Shown here: piece after piece, positions 11,968-20,500 of the stretch
How the letters are laid out: every line of letters begins with the position of its first letter
Position numbering within the stretch: the first letter of the stretch is position 1
NCBI RefSeq assembly: GCF_963678635.1
Contig: NC_087068.1
Location: forward strand, 10,238,027-10,302,026
Reading direction: 5' to 3'
DNA: 64,000 nt
From: Symsagittifera roscoffensis
Taxonomy: Eukaryota > Xenacoelomorpha > Acoela > Convolutidae
Program-made: the position numbers and the translations under genes
The notes under the pieces: generated by a model
Database searches by the model: none
Seen by the model: only the letters and a program-made list of their open reading frames with translations
What the model was told of the DNA's origin: nothing

Positions 11968-12275
11968 TAGGTGGGAAATCTAGAGCCCGCTTGTCCTGAG
12001 GTCCCAGGACCAAAAACAATTAAAGAGAAAGCGTAAAACCAAACAAAAATAGTGTATAACCAAGAAAAATCCAAAAATAAATTTATTTAAAAACAAAAAA
12101 GTACAAAAAACAGTAAAAAAATCCAAAAAAGACCAAAAACAGTATAAAACATAAAGTGACAGTCTATATGTTATTTCCGGACGAGATGTGATCTGACCTT
12201 CCTATTTGTTGTTGTTTCAGATTGATTTATATCGTTTCTGATAGAGAGATTGTGTGTTTTGGTGAAGGGTTGGGT

Positions 12276-12342
12276 ACCCTCCCTCGAGTGTAATTTGAGT
12301 GTTTAAGCACGTTAATGGTGATTTTGCCGGTGACCGGAGGGT
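12276..12342 (+). repeat. 67-nt leader stem-loop module 3
   Basis: ACCCTCC (12276-12282) pairs perfectly with GGAGGGT (12336-12342). The inner TTAA...TTAA falls at the same offset as in module 2, and the word AGTG.AATTT is shared with it. Confidence 0.7.
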
Positions 12343-12501
12343 AGAGTGGCAGGCTGATCAACGTGTTCCACACTCAACAGGGACATCAAGGACAACATCC
12401 GCAACGACTGTTGGGTATCGTTGAAGCAATTTTAGTATCGTTCGGGTACTATTTCCTTAAAACTTAAGTGGTGGGGGGCACGATTGGCGCGGTCCGATTG
12501 T

Positions 12502-12568
12502 ACCCTCCATCGATTACAAATTTCCGAGTTAAGGGTCTTAATTCGAATATTTTGGTGCAAAGGAGGGT
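12502..12568 (+). repeat. 67-nt leader stem-loop module 4
   Basis: ACCCTCC (12502-12508) pairs with GGAGGGT (12562-12568). The inner hairpin GAGTTAAG-GGT-CTTAATTC is 8 bp including one G.U pair. The E3 counterpart (minus strand near 10,195-10,130) has the outer ends ACCCTTC/GAGGGGT, which still pair almost fully and keep the inner hairpin. Confidence 0.7.
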
Positions 12569-12977
12569 ATAGTACTATTTATTAACGACTATTTATAGAT
12601 TATTGTCCTTACTATATATTACTTATCTCCTATTTAGACCCAAGAAACACCCATTTTTTGTCGAAAATTACCAATTTTCGACCAAACTGTAGACCCCCAA
12701 ATTTTCGGATATCCGAGCTTTTCCGATAGGCAAAAAGCTTTTATATAGAGAGTAGCCACGTAGTTCGATCCCCTTCATTAAAGAAACCGCGTGAGCAAAG
12801 ATTCAGTAGAAGTTAGAAAAACGAGAATTTTTCGACCAAAATTTTGATAATTTTCTGTATTTTGTCAATCTGTTTTGGGGATCGAGTTTTTGAGTTTTTA
12901 GAGTTAGAGCAATAAAATTTTTTGCGTTAAGAGCGTGCTAGCATAACGTGCTAGGTTACTAGAGAAATTTTTGGGTA

Positions 12978-13044
12978 ACCCTCCGAGTAGCTCCGTGGAT
13001 AGAGCTAACGACTTAAGGTTTGGAAAAGGAAGGAATCGGAGGGT
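12978..13044 (+). repeat. 67-nt leader stem-loop module 5, tRNA-like
   Basis: ACCCTCC (12978-12984) pairs with GGAGGGT (13038-13044) and is followed directly by CCA. Behind the 5' stem comes GTAGCTCCGTGGATAGAGC, close to a tRNA D-arm/A-box, and then CTTAAGG where an anticodon loop would lie. The anticodon and T stems are poor, so this is tRNA-like and not a convincing tRNA gene. Confidence 0.55.
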
Positions 13045-13548
13045 CCAAATTTGATAGTTTTTGGCCAAATTTTTGTTTCTAAACCAATTTTGGTCCGGTT
13101 TTTTGCATTATTCCAGTGCCGTACAGGGCTGCTACGCTCATTTCAAGTATTTTTAGGCACTTTTGACCGGAATTGCGGAAAAAGTCTTTCAGAACCTATA
13201 TAGGTGGTGAAAAAAGGCCATTTTGACGAACGCGTTTTTGACGATTTCTCAAAGACTAGTTATCCGATCGGGATAATTTTGGTACCATAAGTCGACGTTT
13301 TGACCACTTTTCCGAATCGCAACCGTTTTGGGTTGATTGTTTCGGAAAAGAAAAAATTTTTTTTAGAATTTGTTGGTTCGGAGGGTCCAAATAACGGGCA
13401 ACCCTCCGAGCGGCAGAAAATTTTATCAAAACATCTTTTTATTCAACTGGGAAGGTTGACCGTGTCAGCCAACCTAGTTTTAAGTCAGGTAGACCGCTTT
13501 CAGAGGCTTTACTGCGGTGATTTAAACTTTTTTTTTGATTTTGGGGGA

Positions 13549-13920
13549 ACCCTCCGAAGTGACCCTCCGGAGTCAGCTAAACCCTTTAACAGCCCTCCTT
13601 AGTGGAAAATTTCCACGAAATCACCCTAAGAAGTTGAAACAGCTCCCCCTAGAACCCTTAGCTTATTTTGACGCTTTTTGAAGCTAGTAGGAGAACCTTC
13701 CAAGTAAGATCGGAAAATTTGAAAATTTTGGAGGTACCCTCCGAAGTGACCCTCCGGAGCGTATTAAGCATCTTATTGACCCTCCTTAGTAAATTTAGGG
13801 GGACCCTCCGAAGTAACTTGGGTGATTAAGATACCCTCCTAAGTAATTTGAGTGATTGAGGTACCCTCCGAGGTAACCCTCCGGAGTGTCTTAAACCTTC
13901 TAGCGACCCTCCTTGTGAGA
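13549..13920 (+). repeat. dispersed ACCCTCCGAAGT direct repeats in the E1 leader
   Basis: ACCCTCC recurs about ten times in 370 bp, often as close pairs such as ACCCTCCGAAGTGACCCTCC (13549 and 13737; a variant near 13862). Others read ACCCTCCTTAG or ACCCTCCTAAG. The word is the same as the outer stem of the 67-nt modules, but here the partners are mainly in direct orientation. There is no coding signal. Confidence 0.7.
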
Positions 13921-14120
13921 GACTTGAGTAAACCTTCTGTGGCAATTTGGGAAACGGAAAATATCCATTTAATTAGGATCATATTAGGATATTAGGCGTG
14001 CTTATCAGGATCAGAAGAACCCATTCTGACCCGGAAATTCGTGATCAACTTTGGATTCTATATTGGGTGTATTAGAAGTACCCGAACAAATTTTTTTTTC
14101 GATTGTGATTTTGGTTGAGT

Positions 14121-14406
14121 GGTTGCCTTGAGCTACTTAATAGGAAGTTCGGGCAATCCGGGAACAAATAGAGGAAGACCTCGGTGGGTGTATTAAGCAG
14201 ATACACACCCACTTGAGAAGAAAAATTGTTCCCTACTCTCGTGCACTTGGAGCAGTCCGAGTGTGGGAGAGCTTTTTCATAGACTTGACGAATTTTCGAC
14301 CAAGAGGTTGCCTTGAGCTACTTAGTAGGACAGCTCGGGCAACCGCAGGACACCCAAAAGAAGACCTCGGTGGGTGTATTAGGCAAATACACACCCACTT
14401 GAGAAG
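14121..14406 (+). repeat. 185-bp tandem duplication carrying a conserved hairpin
   Basis: Segments 14121-14220 and 14306-14406 are near-identical (GGTTGCCTTGAGCTACTTA at the start, CCACTTGAGAAG at the end), and the following 80 bp are also related. Each unit has an 8-bp stem GTGGGTGT/ACACCCAC (14184-14191 with 14205-14212; 14370-14377 with 14391-14398). The unit lies just upstream of gag, where packaging or dimerisation signals are usually found. That role is a guess. Confidence 0.75.
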
Positions 14407-14885
14407 ACTGTGTCCTGGGCTTCGTTCTTTCGGATCGTTCCGATTGGGGGAAGTCTTTTTCTTTAAGACTAAGTTTTATTTATCTATTTCTGAATCATCA
14501 CTGCTTTTTATCGAAGATTGTTTAATTTTAACAAAAGCAGTGACTTGATAAATTGTGTGGCGATAAATTGATACTGACAAAAGGTCGCTGTCACCTGTAG
14601 GATATTCTTATCTGATTATCGATTGTGTTTTGTGTACCGATTATATCTTGTGGAAACTTAGTGTTACTGTTATATTATACAACCGGGTTGAGTTAGCATT
14701 ATATCAATACTGGGTAGACCCTGTGTGTAACTTTAGCTGAGTTACTAGTTTAGTCGTGAGAGATCTAAGAGACATTTTGATACTGACGGAATCGAGTAGG
14801 CAGCGTTAAGTGATTCAACTAAAACTTGTTTGTGGTGCGTTTGCGTTGCCATCAAATTACGAATATTTTCATTTTGTACAAAACT

Positions 14886-17525
14886 ATGCAGCGCAGGGAC
14901 TCGTTAGGATCGACTACTAAAATTCCCAGGCTAAGCAAGGGAAGCACGCGGAAATTTAGAACTAGGCGTAGCCAAACCTCGTTTAGCAGCGCTTCCGACG
15001 CGTTTGCTGAAGACGAATCGACTAAAGGTCAACCTGATCTTTCAGTGATCGAAATGAAACTAAGGAGCGAGAAAAACCTTGATGGCAATCAAGGGCGGAG
15101 CGCCGAGGCCGAGCCTGCGAGCGAAACGCCGGTGGATCCCTTTGACGAAGGGGAGCGAACGCTCATTCGACCCGACTTTGAGCCAGACGAGGTCCTCGAA
15201 CGAGAGGAAGTCGAGAGGACAGAGGAGACCTCGGAGCGTTCCGAGGTCGAGCCGCGAGAAGAAGTCTTATTCAAGGGAATGTCCAAATCGGAGACCAAGA
15301 GTCACAGGTGGAGGGGAGAATACTCACATTCGGCTAGTACCCACTCATCTCTGGCCAAGCAGAGCAACAACGCGATGATGTCGAGTATAAGCCCGAGTGA
15401 AGAACAACCGGGTTCGAAGGCCAAGAAGAGTTGGAGGTCTTTGTACGACGAGCGCATGGCGTCACTACCAACTGTTGGTTTAACTTCCAGTTATGACTAC
15501 CCGGAGACATCCCATCCGGATGTGAACTTCACACCGTGCCCAAGGAACGAGAAGAGCAGGAAGGCGTCATCAGTCTCGCCGACCAGACCCATGTCAGATG
15601 GGACAACGATGGGAGCATCATCAACGTTTGACAGACTAATGACGTCAATGCACAAGCAAAAGGACGGTGCGTCATCGAGTACTAGGCTACCGCCGCAGCT
15701 GACCTCATCTTCTCTGGGGCTAACCCCGCCACTGGGGGCAGCTGGTGACATAAGTGATATGTTCGCTGGTGTGATGAATGGCCTGGATGAATTGAGGCGG
15801 GACATGACTAAGAAGATAGATCAAGTTGACGAGAGAGCTCACCATGGTCGAGAGAGTTTGAAAGATGAGCTAACGCACGTGAAGTCGCAGGCGAGGTTTG
15901 ATCAGGCTCAATTGATTCGTAACACCGATCAATGCCTGGCTGAGAGCCTGGCACAGGCAAATAAAGAGTCAGAGGAAAGAGAGGCAAGGATGTCAAGAGA
16001 GATCGAGCGATTACTGAATGATCATGATAACACCTACGCCCAAACGATGACTAGCCTGGAAAAGAGGTTGGACGCCAAATCTGACTTGATGATGCGGAAG
16101 CTTGACGCGATCCTGAATGGGAGTAGTTGGCAGGAGCATTCCAACTCAAGGGAGCGCTCACGCCATGCGAATGCTGGAGATGGTACGGGCAACAGTGCCA
16201 GAGCCCAGCAAGGCTCGAGAACGAACTACGAACCTAGAAACAAGGAGTGGCCAAGGGCAGCCCCGCAGAGGCCTGGCTGGACGAATCCAGTCCCGCCGGA
16301 GGCAGATGCCACCCCGGAGACAAGATTGCCAACCGTGCCACAAGTCAGTTCAGTACCAGATCTGACCACAGTCTCACAAGACACAACGATGTATGCCTCG
16401 ATGTTTGAGCCTCTGAACAGATCTCTTGAAATATTCATCACCAAGCTCTCGAAGTCAACCGAGAGAGGGGAGAGGTCAAGAAGAACACTGAAAAAGCCGA
16501 AGTCATATAAAGACGAGTCAGACGGCTGCATTGATACTTGGATAGAGGTGATGAAGTTACACTTTGAGGAAGAGAATCTCTCCAAGAAACAAGAGTGCAG
16601 CGCGCTGACGAGCAACCTGGAGGGTACTGCATTAAATTGTGTAATGGCGAAAAGAGCCAATGAGAGAGACAGCGCTCGCAAGATATTCGACATCCTGCTG
16701 AATCGTTTCGGCTCTGGAGTACAAGGGCACCAGGCCATGGTGAAGTTCGAGAAGAGGCGACAGAGAGATGAAGAATCAATCGATAAATTCTTGGATGACC
16801 TTGAACTGCTCAGGAGGAGGAGCAACCCGGATGAGAGAATATCCGAACGAAACTTGGCGATCGCTTCGAAGTTCATGGATGGTGTAAGGAGTGAGGAGTT
16901 GAAGACGATGTTGGCCACTCACTTCACCCTGTCGCTTGACCAGGTACCCACGCCCGACGACTTGCGTATGAAGTCACGTGAGTATTTACTGATAAAACCG
17001 AGGGCGCAAAACCGTTACAGCAATTATGGCAACTATAGCGGGACAAACACTGGTGCGAATTCCAGTTGGTACAAACCTCGCGATGACATGGACAAGAGGA
17101 GGTCGTGTGCGAATTGTGGTTCGATGGACCATCACGTTTCTGCGTGTTCTGCATACAAACAGAACATGAAGGCCATAGGCTACTTTCTCGAGGACGCTGA
17201 CGCGACCGACGAGGATCATGAAGAGTACGTGAGAGGGCTCATCATGAAATATGGTCCGAGGTGTTTCTTCTGTAATTTGGAGGGACACTTCAAGTCGGAT
17301 TGTACTCAATTTTGGGACGCAGTAGCGGACGCGAAACATCCCCGCCACGATGAGGTGCTTTCGGGTGTCAAGGCCAGTCGAGCACGTCTGATGAACGAGG
17401 CTGAATCTCGGAGAAAGGAGACGACACCGAGCACTTTCACGACTAAAAAGGTTAAGACATGGCCTGACGAGGGGGTAGCCCCGAACCTCGAAACAGAGTC
17501 GTCTAGCCCACTCAAGGTGGATTAA
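14886..17525 (+). CDS. gag: E1 Gag polyprotein (nucleocapsid with two zinc knuckles)
   Basis: This is the structural protein that would assemble the cytoplasmic particle and bind the RNA. I chose the ATG at 14886; the open frame extends slightly upstream without another ATG. The N-terminal third is charged and Ser-rich. A probable coiled coil is encoded at about 15,770-16,110. A capsid-like helical segment at about 16,500-16,960 (DGCIDTWIEVMKL ... GSGVQGHQAMVKFEKRRQRD) resembles retrotransposon Gag domains. Two CX2CX4HX4C knuckles start at 17106 (CANCGSMDHHVSAC) and 17262 (CFFCNLEGHFKSDC). The frame stops at TAA 17523-17525, where the E2 protein, collinear here, has Tyr. The stop is therefore more likely a nonsense mutation than a normal Gag terminus, and the next ORF is in the same frame. 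Confidence 0.9.
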   Translation: MQRRDSLGSTTKIPRLSKGSTRKFRTRRSQTSFSSASDAFAEDESTKGQPDLSVIEMKLRSEKNLDGNQGRSAEAEPASETPVDPFDEGERTLIRPDFEPDEVLEREEVERTEETSERSEVEPREEVLFKGMSKSETKSHRWRGEYSHSASTHSSLAKQSNNAMMSSISPSEEQPGSKAKKSWRSLYDERMASLPTVGLTSSYDYPETSHPDVNFTPCPRNEKSRKASSVSPTRPMSDGTTMGASSTFDRLMTSMHKQKDGASSSTRLPPQLTSSSLGLTPPLGAAGDISDMFAGVMNGLDELRRDMTKKIDQVDERAHHGRESLKDELTHVKSQARFDQAQLIRNTDQCLAESLAQANKESEEREARMSREIERLLNDHDNTYAQTMTSLEKRLDAKSDLMMRKLDAILNGSSWQEHSNSRERSRHANAGDGTGNSARAQQGSRTNYEPRNKEWPRAAPQRPGWTNPVPPEADATPETRLPTVPQVSSVPDLTTVSQDTTMYASMFEPLNRSLEIFITKLSKSTERGERSRRTLKKPKSYKDESDGCIDTWIEVMKLHFEEENLSKKQECSALTSNLEGTALNCVMAKRANERDSARKIFDILLNRFGSGVQGHQAMVKFEKRRQRDEESIDKFLDDLELLRRRSNPDERISERNLAIASKFMDGVRSEELKTMLATHFTLSLDQVPTPDDLRMKSREYLLIKPRAQNRYSNYGNYSGTNTGANSSWYKPRDDMDKRRSCANCGSMDHHVSACSAYKQNMKAIGYFLEDADATDEDHEEYVRGLIMKYGPRCFFCNLEGHFKSDCTQFWDAVADAKHPRHDEVLSGVKASRARLMNEAESRRKETTPSTFTTKKVKTWPDEGVAPNLETESSSPLKVD

Positions 17526-20500
17526 GGCCTGGCGGCAAGGACAGCTCTGCAGAATGTCAAACAAGACCTAGCCACGAAAGAAGTGGAGCAATGGGTAAGG
17601 TCGGAGCTGGAGAGCACAGATCTTCGGGAAAGTCTTAATGTCCTGAGTAAAGCGACAAAAGTAGAAGACAAAGAGGAGCCCAAGAAACAGGGACTAAAAC
17701 TGAACGTTATATCTGGCAAGACTTTCGGCATGACGAAGGCGGGGACCAAAATAATGTCCATCATCTCAGTCGCAGGGCACCAGGTGGTCAAGAACTTGAG
17801 TGAACCATCCGAGATTACACTAATCCACCTGGACATCTATGCCGACTACCTGAAGGAGAAGGATCCCAAACTGGACTCCAGGGCAGTGCGAGCGCTGCTC
17901 ACAACGGGAGGTCCGAGGCTGATGAAAGTGGACGGACATTATATCGATGTCTATGGCCCTTACCCGATTCTGATGAATGTGGATGGCATCAATATCTACA
18001 CGAAAGCTCACATAACTGATGCGAACGATCAGGTTGGCCGGATATACATTGGTCAAGAGGAGCTGAAGGTCAGACGAATCGGACACAACGCGATGCTCGA
18101 ACAAGATGCGGTGCATATTGGTTGCGAGGCCGATCTGGCCGCACACGTTCTGGACGTGCAAGGCAGACAACTTTCAGTAAAGGGGCTGCTAGACACGGGA
18201 GCAGTGGTTAGTGTCATGCCAGTCAAAACTTGGACCGACATGGGTTTCGAAAGATCGGATCTCATACCGACAAACATCAGGTTGGCAGCTGCCAATCAGG
18301 GAGCGATCTATGTCGCCGGACGAACCCCGATCATCTCACTGCAGCTCGGAGGAAGACATCTTTGGATGAGCTTCCTAGTAGTAGAGAATTTGGATGAATC
18401 CGACCAGTTCATCCTAGGAAGGGATTTCGTTCGCAACTTTGACGTCACGATTGATCTCAATGACGGATTGATTAGGATCAAGGATCCTGAAAGAAAGTAT
18501 GAGAAAAGACCCCTTAATAAGATCTTAATTAATCAGGCCAAGGTGCCGATTTTTCTGGATCGAAAAGTTAGATTAAAACCGAACCAAGCCGTAGTAGCGA
18601 CGTTTAGGATGAGGAACTTGAATGAACTCAGCAATGACAGACAGGTGTGTCTGGTACCAAATCCAAACAGTAAAAGCTCGGCTATTTTAGGAAGAAGCTT
18701 CTCACTCACTCAGAGCGGACTGTGTGTGAGTGTGTTATTGAACACAGAAGCAACAACAGTGACAATACAGCGGGGAAAGAAACTTGGCTACGCTTTGCCT
18801 CTGAACACAGACTTTCTGAGTGTGGAGAACTTGAAGAAGTTTGATGTAACTAAATGTCCATTACATGCGAACCAAGAATGTATAATGAAAAGAGTAATTG
18901 AATTGAAATCTTCTAGGAAATTGTTTTCAATGAAGTCGGAAACAGATGATGGGCTGTCTAGTTGTTCCAACTTTCCTGAGAGGCCGACGGAAGCAGAGTT
19001 AGCAGCGAATAGGCCTGTCCTACCTGAGATAGAACATCTGAAGGGTAAAATATCTGACAAGGAACTAGATTCGCTCAGGGCGGTGCTAGATCGGAACGCA
19101 GACGTTTTTTCAAAGCATAAGGCCGATATAGGTTGTTGCAATTTTGTAGAGCACGAGATTGAGATAGAAGAGGGCTCGGTACCTCATAGGGAAGGGGCGA
19201 GAAGAATGACCCCAAACAAGTCAGAAGCGTGTAGGAAGGAAATTGAAATGTTAATGGAGTACGACATGATTGAGCTGTCGAAGTCCCCATGGGCCTGTGG
19301 CGTGGTCATGGCGAAAAAGAAAGGGGGGCAACTCAGGTTTTGTTGTGATTTCCGTTATCTGAACGCAGTGACTATAAAAGACGCATACCCCATTCCCCGC
19401 ATCGATGAGAGCCTATCCAAGCTGGGAGACGCTAAGTTCTTCACGACGTTGGATTTGGGCTCAGCATTCTGGCAAGTGCCACTCAGAAAGCAAGATCGAG
19501 AGAAAACAGGTTTCGCGTGTGAGCTGGGACTGTTCCAGTGGAAGAGGATGCCATTCGGATTGTGCAACGCGACGGCCACATTCCAGCGACTGATGGCTCA
19601 GGCACTCACGAGCGTCACTAAGAAATACGGGAATCTCATCATGTGTTATGTCGATGATGTTGTGATTGCAACACCAACCCTAGAAGACCACATAGAGAGG
19701 TTGGAGGAGGTGTTTTCTTGCATGAAGCAGGCGGGTCTGAAATGCAAACCCTCTAAGTGTGAAATCCTCAGGGATTCCATAAAGTATTTGGGCCGCCTGG
19801 TTGACAAACATGGAGTGAGACCAGATCCAGAAGCGGTTGAAGCGGTGTTGACCTGGAAGGCACCTAAAACAGATACACAGTTGATGAGTTTTCTGGGATT
19901 CGCCAATTATTATCGTGAGTTCATCAAGGGGTATGCTGACAAAATATACCCCATGCAGAGATTGATGAGAAACAAGGGCAAAAAGTTCACCTGGACTGAT
20001 GAGGCACAAGTCTCATTTGAAAACATCAAACGTGAACTTTGCGAGGCACCGGTCCTCGGCATGCCAACGGAGAAGGGAATGTTCGTGCTGGACACGGATG
20101 CATCAGTGGTTGCGATATCAGGCATACTTCACCAAGAGCAGGAGTGGAACGGGAGAACGGTTCTTCGTCCGATAGCTTATGGAAGTAAAGTCCTGAGTGA
20201 CACTGAGATGAAGTACGGCGCACCAAAAGCGGAGATGTTTGCTGTGATCACGTTCGTGGAAAAATACAGGGCCTACCTGGGGAGTGCTCCATTCAAGTTA
20301 CGTGTGGACAATCGTGCCCTTGCCTGGCTGAAAACCTATTCGATGGATCAAAGCTACATTGGTCGTTGGATCGTGCGCTTGGATGGATACCACATGATCA
20401 TAGAGCACCGTACCCGTGACAAGCACCAGAACGCAGATAGCCTCAGTAAAAAGACAGAATTTTATGAGCGCCTCGAGGAGAAGCAGGCTAACCAATCAGA

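Noticed and set aside
16226-16918. 230-codon minus-strand frame opposite gag, and similar antisense frames over pol and ORF3
   Set aside because: These are shadows of the long + strand coding regions; none has recognisable motifs.
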